DNA from: Discostella pseudostelligera
Lineage: Eukaryota > Bacillariophyta > Thalassiosirophyceae > Thalassiosirales > Thalassiosiraceae
Assembly: GCA_036940085.1 (NCBI GenBank)
Contig: JALLBK010000232.1
Coordinates: forward strand, 1-26,645
DNA: 26,645 nucleotides
Reading direction: 5' to 3'
The first letter of the stretch is position 1; the number at the start of each line of letters is the position of its first letter. A program made the position numbers and the translations under genes. The notes under the pieces are model-generated. The model made no database searches. It saw only the letters and a program-made list of their open reading frames with translations, and was not told where the DNA came from. Shown one piece after another: positions 9,472-19,453 of the stretch.

Positions 9472-10610
9472 ATGAATATAATTATCGCGCTGGCGTCGGC
9501 GTTGACGTTGGCACCGGCGAGACGCCAAGTGAATGGCTTACCTACACAAGTCAAATTCCTTTCTCGCCAGTTGCCACCGCTTGCTCGCCGCATATCATCC
9601 ACAGTATTCGGTTTAGCTGCCCATTCCGACAACTCTATAGCAATAGATGAAGTAGGTGTACCATCGCTATCATCGTCAACGTTATTAACCGATGCCTTTC
9701 GCCCAACGCTACTGAAAGGTCTTCATCAGATGAATATTGCCATGCACAAATCCACATCTGACAGCGTGTTCAAGTCGACACCCTCGTTGCATCGATTGCG
9801 CAAACAGGTTCAGCAACTCACAATGATTGATCAATCATCTCTGGGAGAACATGCCGGGCTTGGACTATTTGCTACCAAAAATATCAAGGCGGGAACTATT
9901 ATCGGGCTGTATCCTGCTCATGCATTGGGGTATGAACTTCTCGTGCCTGCTGCCGGCGATGCAAATAATCTTCGTGATTTGTCATTATTCTTGGCTCAGA
10001 GTGAGATTGATGAGAAATATTTCACTGAAAATCAACCTCATAATAATTCACCATACCTCATGCAACGGATCAACCAATCTTTCAGAGACCGTCAATGCTG
10101 GCACCCTTATTTGATCAAAATGGAAAAGTGGGGATGGTGCCTCCACCATTATACCTCGATGTCAACCCCAATCGGAACAGTGAACTTGATGGAATTTGGA
10201 CATCCCACTACATTAATGATGGATCATCTCTTCTCGATCACACAAGGAGTGTTGGAACATCCTCCTCCATCGAAGATGGAATTGAACAATACTACCAACA
10301 ATCCACACAGGCTAAAAATTGCATTCATATCCCCTTTGGACCATCGCCAGTGTTGGCAACAATTACTACCAAGAAGGTTAAGAAAGGTCAAGAGTTGTTT
10401 ACTTCCTACGGAGTTGTTTATTGGCTAGGAGCTATTAGTACCAATAATGGTGACGACGACGGCGCTTCGAATGCTCCCGGGATGACAGAGAAGATTCAAT
10501 CCCAAATTGTCCAATCGGCACGTGATTTGCGACAATCAATGGAAGAGGCAAAGAAGGGGTATGCGGTAGAGATGAAAGATTTGGCAACTGCACTTGAGCA
10601 ACTGAATTGA
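9472..10610 (+). CDS. SET-domain protein with a one-base frame break
   Basis: The N-terminus (MNIIIALASALTLAP) is hydrophobic, like a signal or targeting peptide. The SET core starts near residue 122 with LGEHAGLGLFATKNIKAG. It continues after a frame change with LYLDVNPNR, WTSHYINDGS (about 243-252) and VKKGQELFTSYGVVYWLG (about 303-320), then a basic/acidic helical tail. SET domains use S-adenosylmethionine to methylate lysines. The family's RFxNHSCxPN block is replaced here by SHYINDG, so activity and substrate are unknown. The first part reads in one frame to about 10060 and the rest in another. Adding one base near 10059-10061 gives a smooth join, PYL-x-ATDQPIFQRPS, for about 379 residues. 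An intron is less likely: the only donor/acceptor pair I found that fits the frame (9930-10087) removes coding-like sequence and bypasses a better AG. The stop lies 28 bp from the convergent neighbour's stop. Confidence 0.75.
10058..10064 (+). other. Probable one-base deletion in the SET gene
   Basis: The coding signal passes from frame 1 (ending ENQPHNNSPYL) to frame 3 (starting ATDQPIFQRPSMLAPL) within a few bases around CCTCATGC. The flanking peptides on both sides look like genuine SET-protein sequence, so one lost base is the simplest explanation. It could be a sequencing or assembly error, or a real mutation. Confidence 0.65.
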
Positions 10611-10638
10611 TACTAGCATTGTAGTTGCGGATCGTGTC

Positions 10639-11265
10639 CTAGAAAGACTTGCCGGATTCTTCGTCTTCTTCGCCGTCGTCAACACTCTTCGATGAAGACG
10701 CTAACGATGCAGCAATCTCAGCACCCAATCCGCTGAGGAATGATTTGGCATCTACTCCTGATCTGTAGCCAACCAAGGATTCGCCACCATTATTTTCGGC
10801 ATGTTGCTCACCAGTCTTCTTCTCTTGCCTACCATGAGCAATAGTACCTACTTTGTCAATGAGCTGATACGGTTGTTCATCCCTGAGTATCTCCGCCACA
10901 CTTCCATTATATGGACATGACAGCTCATATGCGGGTATTGTACAGGCTTTGCCTCGAATGAACATGGATCTTCCCGATTCTGTCAACTGATCGCGTGACG
11001 TCTTGGTTTGTGCAGATGCGGACCGTGCCTCCGTCTGCCACGCGCCTGCTGCTCCTCCTACTGCGGAGGAATTCATCGGTGACACACCACCGATGATTGA
11101 TGATGAAGTATTTGCATTTGTTTCGGTAACTCGTCGACTTGGTTTCCATCCCGCGGTCTCGATGCCGACGCTAGAGACAATCTTTGACGGTGGGGGAGCG
11201 AAATGCTTTTTGGAATTAGGAGATGGACAGTGGCCGCTCCAATCGGCATTATCTTGGCTAGTCAT
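10639..11265 (-). CDS. Unrecognised polar protein, divergent from meckelin
   Basis: I do not recognise this 208-residue product. It is rich in Ser, Ala, Gly and Glu with no membrane segment. Features include APPPSKIVSSVG near the N-terminus, a short hydrophobic and Cys-bearing block (CTIPAYELSCPYNGSVAEIL), and an acidic tail (DDGEEDEESGKSF). Much of it looks disordered. The open frame extends upstream to 11352 without an ATG, so the start chosen is the ATG at 11265; a spliced 5' exon cannot be excluded. It converges tightly with the SET gene (28 bp between stops) and diverges from meckelin with 169 bp between start codons, implying a shared promoter region. Long open frame, tight packing and absence of stops support a real gene. 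Confidence 0.6.
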   Translation of the reverse strand: MTSQDNADWSGHCPSPNSKKHFAPPPSKIVSSVGIETAGWKPSRRVTETNANTSSSIIGGVSPMNSSAVGGAAGAWQTEARSASAQTKTSRDQLTESGRSMFIRGKACTIPAYELSCPYNGSVAEILRDEQPYQLIDKVGTIAHGRQEKKTGEQHAENNGGESLVGYRSGVDAKSFLSGLGAEIAASLASSSKSVDDGEEDEESGKSF

Positions 11266-11434
11266 GTGCTGAGGTTGATGTCTCCTTCTTTCCGGGCTTG
11301 TGTTGGGGAGCCAACTTTCTTTTCTTGGTGAGTGTCTTCCGACTTGATTCAATTCAAAATTTGAAATTAATTTTCACCAAACTCATCGTCATTGCGCGTC
11401 CAGTGTTGCGTTGGGGGAGACCATTACCGTTTCA
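11266..11434. promoter_or_regulatory. Short bidirectional promoter, unknown gene and meckelin
   Basis: Only 169 bp separate the two start codons, so the genes must share regulatory DNA. An AT-rich stretch with near-palindromic TTCAAAATTTGAA lies at about 11350-11370. I looked for an RFX X-box like those upstream of animal cilium genes and saw none. Confidence 0.5.
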
Positions 11435-14400
11435 ATGCGGAAGCTGACTGCGAGGGCTCGAACTCCTTCAATATCTCTGAGAGACACAGCTCTTGTGGTG
11501 CTTCTCCTTATTGGGCAGTCTCGGAGCACAGTTACGGTTCCACTGCCGAAAAATCTACAATGTCCATTGCAACACTTTTTTGATTACACTGGCTTAAAGT
11601 GTTCAGAGTGCGACGCGCACGTCTGTGTGTGTCCGTCGACTTCATTACTTGTCAATGTCGAATGCTCGATAGATCAGTTACGGGCAGGGCAGTGCAAAGC
11701 GACATCGTGCTTAGACAAATGCGATCTCGAAACAGTTGTTTCGCGAGACCAACAAAGCTGCATACCCTGCTCCTTCGCCAGCGAACGCAATTCAACCGAC
11801 GAATCATCTTCATTTTATGATGCCTCCCTGAGTGATTGTTCTTGCAGAAATCCTCCGAAAGGTTCTCCTACTAGAACTCATCTGGTTACCAAAAAGTTGG
11901 TAGAAATCTACCATGATACTTCAGGATTGCCAGTAAGAAAGGCTTGCTTGAGATGTCCTGATAGAACAGCAGTGATAACGGCGGACTTGTACAATGATGG
12001 TCAGGAGTTTTATTCTACTGCTGGCAAGAGGTTTATTGCAGACCCCTACTCGTGTGTATCGTGCCCTGATCCTCACATGGTCTTCGACACAGACTACTCC
12101 TGTGTTTGCGACGATGGGTACTTCCTGACTGGCGAAGCCTCCATCGGAGAGCAATCCTGCATCAAGAATGCTCCATCTGTGTCAACATCTTACTCAAAAG
12201 TTCGATTTCGGGATCCAGTTGGCATGCTCGGAGGGGATGCAGTTGACTTCACTATTGAATCAATAACCTTCTCTCACATGTACACGAAGGTAGCCGCCGA
12301 ATGTGAGTTCTATGATGGCTCGTCCGAGTCAGGTCTCCGAGCGTGTCAAGCGTTGGGCAATCTTTGTGCTTTGAGTATGTATGATGAAGACACACCAGCA
12401 TGTAAACAGCTGATGGCAATTTCTGAAAGACGAGTTGGATTTTATCACGGTGTCGAAGATTGGAAATACAGCCTTCCTTGGCTTTATTATCGCGACGAGG
12501 AAGATCGGATCACGAATGATCGAAGTATCAACATGAAAGTATCATTTCACAGCGAAGCCAACCAGGTAAATGTTCTGCGATTCAAACTTGCAAAGTACAC
12601 CATAAATGGAACATTTGTTGGAATAGAAGACGTGACAAATCAATTCGAATTCTGTTCCACGTCTAGCACCGGAGGGGAGGACCAGAGTGTGCCGCACTGG
12701 TCAGGTTTTGGCTTGAGCTATCGCCGGGAATACTCGTGTGAACTCAACAAGCTATTAGAAGAAGAGATGTTCCTTTATGATATGTATCTTGTCGAGGAAA
12801 GTTCAGATTCATGTGACGACGACACATCAATTTCGGACTGTCTTTATCCTGTACCCGTGCTGATTCGCAACCTTGTGAAAGAGAACCAGTTTCCGAATTT
12901 CAACCAACCTGATGGCATGGATGATGTTTATACGCGCCGTTTCTTTCTCTTCGACAACGAGGTAAGTAAATAATTTCTCATCGAGTTCTTGCAATATTAT
13001 CTGCTAACGGTATTACGTGTTCCATTGCTCAGTCTGGTAGAACCTGGTCGGGGACGGAGGCTGTGCGTTACGCAAATAAAATTGTATTACAGATACAAAC
13101 TCAATCCGAGAATCCCAGTAAGCTCTATCCTCCGAAACTGACTATACAATATGCTACTGCAACGAGCAGCAGTTGGTCCGACAATGAAGGAGATGCTGAT
13201 TCTTCTCTAGTGTTTCATGTTGAATACTCTATGAAGACTGACAATTTCTGGTCATCAATACAAATCATAATTGGATTTCTTTGCGCTGTTGGAGTGGTGA
13301 TCTTTTGTATTCACATGATCAATTGGCAAAGCCGCCAAAAGACCGACACTGGATCAGCTGGATCAACCGCAGGCCTTTGGTTCATGCTTCATGCATTCTT
13401 GACCGCATGTCACACGTTGGCGATGCTGTTCTTTCTGTGCCTGTTCTTGATTTGCGCCTATTGGTTTGTCTTCTTTAAGCTTCAGCACGATGTTTTCTTG
13501 TTGCTGCCACCCGAGAATGAATTGTACTTGTTCGAAGCAACACTTCACGCCTTATTCTGGTGCCAAACGATGCATGTAGCATACACTATAGTTCAGCAGT
13601 GTCAAATTGACGTGATCTTTGTTGATTGGGAGCTTTGTAAACCAAGCAAATCAGGCAACGGAGTTCCAATGTGGAGATTATTATTAGTCGCTGATCTTTG
13701 GAACAAAATGCAGGCAAGGCGACGAAGCAATATCACTTTTTCCTTGGTGTTCATTGGTTTCGTCATGACCGGACTGGGCCAGAATCAAAACGCCATACCT
13801 CGACCTAATTTTCAGTACAGCGGTATTGATGTGAACAACAACAACAACAACATTGCGTTGGACTTTGCCAACACGGTCATTTTCTGGGTTGTTACTGCCG
13901 TCATACAATGGGTGTGGCGCTTTGGAGTCTATGAGCGCTTTATTGGTGAGCCGGTCGCAACGAAATTTGTAGATCTGTGCACGGTGTGCAACATTTCTGT
14001 GTTTATTATGATGGAGAATCATAAGGGATACTATCTTCACTGCAAATCTCCTTTCCAATGCGCCGAATGCAGCATGAAGGAGCTTCTGAAAAACTTAGAA
14101 CGTGAGGGGCGGGGGCTATCGATAGCACGCTCTCTCGACGGATCTTCAATGGGCTGCCAGACTTTCGACTTCTACGCAAGCCCAGTATTTCGCCGTCAGA
14201 TTTCCAAAATGTTCAACTACGCACGGCCAAAGCAAGATCGGTTATTTTTCCGATCCAATAGCATTGATGCAGAAAAGATGAGCCTTGCTAGAGACGAACT
14301 TACACTCTTTCTGCAGTGTTTTATAGATCGACGACCACCTCCATCGAGAGATGGACTGCGTTACGTCGTCAGAGAGTCATGGCTTGCTGAAAGGCTCATG

Positions 14401-14685
14401 GGCATTACTCCCACTGATTTCAGAACGAAATCTGAGCCAACATGTATCATGCATCCCGACAATTATGGCTTTCTGTCATCAACGTTCTTAGGCGTTGGCG
14501 TAGAGATTGACTTGCTTATTCATGATATCCTCACTTACAATGTTGCCAGTATGGTCTTTAACAATGTCGGCACCTCCCTCATTATAACCTACGCGGTGCA
14601 TTTAGCTAGAACATTTCTTCGCTCATGGTTTGGGAAGAAGAATTTGTCGGATAAGGCATTAATCGACGACAGATTTTTAGGTTAA
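11435..14685 (+). CDS. TMEM67: Meckelin (ciliary transition-zone membrane protein)
   Basis: Two exons, 11435-12961 and 13033-14685, with a 71-nt phase-0 intron (GTAAGT...CTCAG). The product is about 1059 residues; human meckelin is 995. A hydrophobic segment near residues 16-32 (ALVVLLLIG) fits a signal peptide. A cysteine-rich extracellular region follows (CSECDAHVCVCP, CSCRNPP, CVSCPDPH, CVCDDGYF), then a beta-rich region ending YPPKLTIQY. Several membrane spans follow, at about 585-606, 624-657, 675-697 and 791-807, plus the C-terminal region. Family-typical sequence includes FVDWELCKP, VADLWNKMQ, YERFI..., KFVDLCTVCNISVFIM, GYYLHCKSPF, and the C-terminal KKNLSDKALIDDRFL, close to animal KNLASKTLVDQRFL. 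Meckelin sits at the ciliary transition zone with MKS/B9 partners. Its presence implies a flagellum-forming life stage. The open frame continues upstream to a TTG at 11411; the ATG at 11435 is the first start. The assignment is firm from the C-terminal half. Confidence 0.93.
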
Positions 14686-15066
14686 GCAGGGTCTCACAGT
14701 GATTTCCTTCGTCATCGAGATACTGAAACATGCATATTTGTTTCATCACATTGGAAGCAACAGGTGATGGCATCAATAGCAATTAAGTAGATTTTGGATC
14801 GCCGCCGACCCACATTTCTCGCTGTCGAGCTCACCATAACTAGTTGATGACCCTAATTATATTCTCATGAGTCTCAAGGATCAGACAAATAATTTCATGT
14901 TTGTTCCTTTCCGTCATCTCTTAGTTCAAAAGCGAATCGTTACGCCTCCGATGACTGGCCTTTATCATACTGTAGAACTCTGGCGGCATGGTTGCGTGGT
15001 GAGGACGATTTGTTTGAATAAGCTGGTATTGATTTCCAATCAACGGCGACGGACTTATTGAATCGT
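14686..15066. other. Convergent intergenic space, meckelin and kinase
   Basis: This is the 3' flank of both genes. A 64-codon ATG frame at 14867-15061 ends just before the kinase stop and shows no domain or conserved texture, so it is not called. No RNA gene or repeat is seen. Confidence 0.6.
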
Positions 15067-18000
15067 CTACTCTATTTTGTGATTGGTCCCTGCTGGTTGC
15101 AACCGACTCCGCTCAAGCAATTCGAGGGCGTAGAAATAATCCCCCCATGACTTATCAAGCGATTCCATGGAATGCTCTCGCAAGAGCGAATCGATGTGGT
15201 CCGACACAGCATCAGCAGATGGACGTTCTGACGCTTTTTCTGAAATCATTTGGATAAGAAGGTCGTGCAACGTGGGGAATGAAGGTTGTACATGAGATAC
15301 CCAATATGCTGGAAAACATCCTTTCTGAATGCCACTGAATTCCTGGTAACGTTCCATTGATGTATACATAGGATAGCACAGTTCAAACAAAATGAGCCCA
15401 AGCGAAAATACATCAGTGCTTGCATCATAATTAGATCCTCGCATTTGCTCGGGGGACGCGTATGCTCGCGTTCCGACACCAGCTGTGTTCTCTGCGTCGC
15501 TTCTGTTTAGTGACGAAAAGCTATCGTTGCCGACAAGAGAATCTTTGTCGTTCTCATCGAAATTGGGGATACCACTAGCTGCAGAAGATTCGCGACTGAG
15601 TCCAAAGTCACCAACCTTAACAATCCCAGTATCATCAATGAAGCAGTTCTAAACATTGCGCAATCATGTGAGAAGATATAGGTGACACAGATATCTATGT
15701 TGTGCAGACAAGAAGAGCTTACCTGTGGCTTCAAGTCACGATGAATGAGACCTTGCTTATGAACATATTTCACACCATGGGCGATTTGAGCGAATAGACG
15801 GATGGCGAAGGGTACATCCACAGCATAGCGCGAGTCATCTGATGATGATTGTGAGACGACGCCACCTCGCGCCTCGTGATTTGCCAAAAAGTCCGCCAAA
15901 GTTTGAACGCCACAAAGTTGCATTTGAATAAACAAGATGTGTCGCCCTACTGAGGCTTTACCATTGCAACGTGCCTGGGGCAATTGGGCTGCTTTCTCAG
16001 CTTCGCTTCTTAATTGAGTAGCTGGTCGGCTTAACGGTGACGGTGCTCCATCATTTTCATTCTCTAAACAATCGCTGATGGCCGATGAGTGTCTACCTTC
16101 CACTTCCAGCTTTTCCAGAGGTTGCTTTTCAACACTCAATAATTGTTCAGCTGAGTTGTCCTTACTACGTTCCCATGTGAATCCCAAGTCATCTTCTTCG
16201 TCATCTATCGAAACAGCTTTGGTGGCATCAGCTACTCGGGCACCGAGCGAAGTTGAAGATTCAGATTTTGACTCTTCAAATCGTAAGCTTCCAAAGTTAT
16301 TCCATCCGAGAGGGTTGGATGGATCTTTCCGGCCTTCCGTTGGTCGTTGAAATTTGCTCCTCTTCGGAAGGAAAGATTGTTGCATCGCTCTAGAAAACGA
16401 CTCAAATCCACTAACCAGAGTACTTCGATCAAACATTGAATTAATGGTGTTGGTCTCATCATCGTCGCCATGAACACCATTGTCAACTTCGAGCCACGCA
16501 GTGTAGTACCGTACTATATTCGGATGGTCCAATAACGCCAAACATTTCACCTCTCGTAGCACACGGTGGAGCTTCTGTGAAAGGTGCTTTGTGACATCCC
16601 CGCTATTTAATGGAGATGCTATCCTGATCTTTTTTATGGCATATTCTCGGCCGTCCAGAACATTTCTACATCGAAAAACCGTCCCAAAACCTCCTCTACC
16701 CAGTGCCAATATCTCTTTGAATTCAGAGGTGTACCTGGAGTATCGAACAAGAGGTATTCCATCAATATTATCTATACCTGGTCTGGACTTGTCGTCCAAT
16801 AAAATTGCATCGGTTGAATTCGCCTTACTTTTCTCGGTGTTCGGAGACATTGCCGGAGTTGATGCGCCTGGAAGGGTTGAGCTATCTCCATTCAGGTCTG
16901 AATTTCCACGCTCAGTGAGCATTGGGCGAGTAGAGAATGAATGCGTTCGTATTGCACCAAGACTGAAGCTTCTAGCCACAGGAAGATATTTCTTCGACCG
17001 GCCGTTAACGCTTCCCAAAGATGGCGTATTGAGAGTTTGAGCCTGCAAAGGTTGTATGCGTTCTCCATCTCTAATTCCACCTTCACTCGATGCGGCAGCG
17101 GATTGATTGAGCTTCGATATATTTTCCCATTTTCGCTTCTGTCGAAGAATAATTAATCGAGCAAAGAAGACGATAACAGAAAGCAAGATAATGACGACAG
17201 CAGAAACCATCGACCACGTGAGGTAGAGGCCATGTTCAGTTCTGTGTGACGGTAAAGGTCTAACACCAATCATCGACATATCTACAACAGGCTTCAACGG
17301 AAAGAGGTTTTCTGCTGCGTGGTACCCATGTGCAACTTGCATTGAACGATGGAAGTCGGGATTGTTCATGTTGGGTGAGTTGATGAGCACAAGGGAGTCA
17401 TGTCCACCAAGGCGATGAAGTTGATTCCTAGATTCAACCTGCCTAGCACCGAATGGGATTAAGCCTCCTATTCGTTTTAATGTTGACATGGACGACAAGT
17501 TTGGCTTCGTAGAAGCAAGATGATCATCTGCTTTGTAAATTCCGTGATCTCGTCCATGTTGAGCCACTAATTGCCGAGAACCAGGGTTGCTCAATGTGTT
17601 GTGAATATTGTCAGGACTGGGTAGTTGAAATTGATTGCGACCGACGTCGAACTTCGTTATGACATACGAATGGGAGCCATGCCGACCAATACGATGCGAT
17701 TCCATATTTCTAGCTCCGAATGGGATGATGCCTTCAGAAACAGATGTCGAAACCCCCACTACATTTTTTGGTGGAGTACGGTCAAGACCAAGGTAACGGT
17801 CACTAGGAACGTCAAAAGTTTCAAGTGATACCCACCTCCGATCCTTTCCTATTCCATAGATGGCTGCGATGTCACTGTCAATTCGTCTCGACCAAAGCAC
17901 TTCGCCGCTGATTCTATCAGCTGCCATGAGACTTGGTCCATCCTAGGGAGTGAGTGAGAGAGAGGGCGATAAAAACAGGCTGATGAGAATGTCGAATAAT

Positions 18001-18997
18001 GCAACACCCAGAATGGCGAGATGAACGAAGTCTATTTAATACACACCTGTCCGAATGTGAGAGCCGCTGCTGACGATTCGCTTGTAAACAAAAAATCGTT
18101 CCCATTCATTGACTCATCATCGACATCGAAGCCCAATGGTGAGAATTGCCCCAACTTAATCTTCCATACCTCGTGACCCCTGTCGGCATCCAAGTGACGT
18201 ACGGCATAATCTTCACGTTGCAGTAGCACCGTCCGTCCTCGCGCGGCATTCGCTTTGGGTGGATGGGCAGTAAAGCCACGCCCTCCTGCCCCACCATGTG
18301 GATCTTGTGTCCATCGGACTTTTCCCGTGGTAGGATCAAGAGCAAAGATAGTTGTTTGTTTGGAACCGATAATGACTCCACAACCCTCTTGCTGTTGTTG
18401 CTTGTCGTCAGTACTTGCATTCTCGGGACATGCGGATATGGGAAAATCGACTACATCTTTTGCTGGGAAGAGTTCTTGTATTGCCTGTTCCTGATCATCT
18501 GCATCGTCACCATTATCCATTGTGTTTTCAGATATCTTGTACAAATATCCATTCAATCCAGGAAGAATTCGTTCTTTTGATGTAGATGAAGACAAGTTGG
18601 ATGTAATTGCAGTTTTGGAATTGTCACTGTCATCACCCCCACCATGAGCATGCTGACCATCCTCCTCCTCAGCAGATGGCTCAAATAATGCAGGACCCGA
18701 TGCAAACATACCTCGTAAATGTCCAGTGTAGGCATCCAATGTGTACACTGTCCCATCGACACCACACACTACAATGGAAGTTGCAGCTTCACCACCGCGA
18801 TTGTAGGCTGTCTTTTCATTCGACGAAGCTGAGGTAGTAGCAGTGCTTGACCTCGGAGTGTTTTCGTTCAGATCTCCAACGACTATTGGCAATGATTGAG
18901 ATCTAGGATCGGACGATAGCTCCCATTGAGGAAGGGGGGAGGTAGTTGATGTTGGCATGGCCCCATCTACGTCGACCACTGTCATCGTCGTCGCCAT
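15067..18997 (-). CDS. PERK-like transmembrane eIF2-alpha kinase
   Basis: Three exons, 18997-18047, 17942-15723 and 15648-15067. Both introns (104 and 74 nt) are phase 0; the second falls between HRDLKPQ and NCFIDD. The product is about 1250 residues. The N-terminal third has PQQ/beta-propeller units (VVCGVDGTVYTLDAYTGHL, TIFALDPTTGKVRWTQ, VRHLDADRGHEVW) like the lumenal sensor of PERK and IRE1. One membrane span lies at about 557-583. The kinase has the Gly-rich loop GRGGFGTVF (about 732-740), Lys in AIKK (754), HPNIVRYYTAWLE (790s), a long acidic/Ser insert (about 807-985), HRDLKPQN (1051), GDFGLSR (1070s) and SPEQM in place of APE. The insert, the YTAWLE block and SPEQ are eIF2-alpha-kinase traits. 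The expected role is sensing ER stress and phosphorylating eIF2-alpha. No signal peptide is visible after the ATG (MATTMTVVDVDG), and an in-frame stop lies eight codons upstream, so a missed 5' exon is possible. Confidence 0.9.
17370..17732 (-). repeat. Internal protein repeat in the PERK-like kinase
   Basis: Two copies of a roughly 30-residue unit lie between the propeller and the membrane span: GIIPFGARNMESHRIGRHGS (from 17732 on the minus strand) and GLIPFGARQVESRNQLHRLG (from 17465). Shared positions are G-[IL]-I-P-F-G-A-R-x2-E-S, then R-x-G-x-H-x-S-x-V. Spacing is 89 residues. The function is unknown; it may be a lumenal peptide-binding or dimer segment. Confidence 0.65.
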
Positions 18998-19453
18998 CGC
19001 CTCGCACCAAGCACTAATTCAAACTCGATAGATGGGCATCATGACAAGCGATGCCTCTACAAACCAAACCGGTAAATTCATGGTTATAGAACCAAGCGTA
19101 TGCTAGCTACAGACAGCCGCCGTATAATCGTTCATTAATCCCTTCCTATGGTCACCATTATGGGTAGCGGGCGAAGGTATCGTCGCATTAGCATGGCATG
19201 GTCGACGAAGAAAAGCTGAAAGTTGAGAAAAGCAGTGTCGAAGGAAAGGGGGGGAAAGAGGGGTAAAGGGGGGAGGAGGGAAAGATCCGGCAGTGAATTC
19301 TCGAGAAGATTGAACACGTGGAATTTCTGCTTTCTCATATTCTCGAGAATATTGGTCTGCATGTTGTCGGCTCTTCATCATTGGAAAAACGAGAATTTAG
19401 TCTGTCTGGCGGGTTTGTGGCAGCAAGCAGCAACACCAAGCAACGAAACTGCG
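18998..19453. promoter_or_regulatory. Divergent promoter space, PERK-like kinase and MYND gene
   Basis: About 456 bp lie between the divergent starts. It holds a strong G-quadruplex motif at 19248-19280, two copies of the palindrome TTCTCGAGAA (19298-19307 and 19340-19349, the second extended to a 16-bp perfect palindrome at 19337-19352) and a CACGTG at about 19314-19320. A TTG-initiated frame runs through here into the MYND gene, and an in-frame ATG at 19361 could extend that protein by 31 residues. I chose 19454 because the paired ATGs there (19454 and 19460, ACCATGGCC) have the better context. Confidence 0.5.
19248..19280 (+). other. G-quadruplex motif in divergent promoter
   Basis: The G runs are of 7, 4, 6 and 3 bases with loops AAAGA, TAAA and AGGA, which fits the G3+N1-7 rule on the + strand. 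It lies about 170-200 bp upstream of the MYND gene start and 250 bp upstream of the kinase start. A regulatory role is inference. Confidence 0.65.

Noticed and set aside
9930..10087. 158-nt intron to explain the SET frame change
   Set aside because: It restores frame but skips a better TTCAG acceptor two bases earlier and deletes sequence that reads as coding, including the start of the ATDQPIF block.
11411..11434. Upstream start of meckelin at 11411
   Set aside because: The codon is TTG; the first in-frame ATG is at 11435.
14867..15061. 64-codon ATG frame between meckelin and the kinase
   Set aside because: Short, no domain, and confined to the convergent 3' flank.
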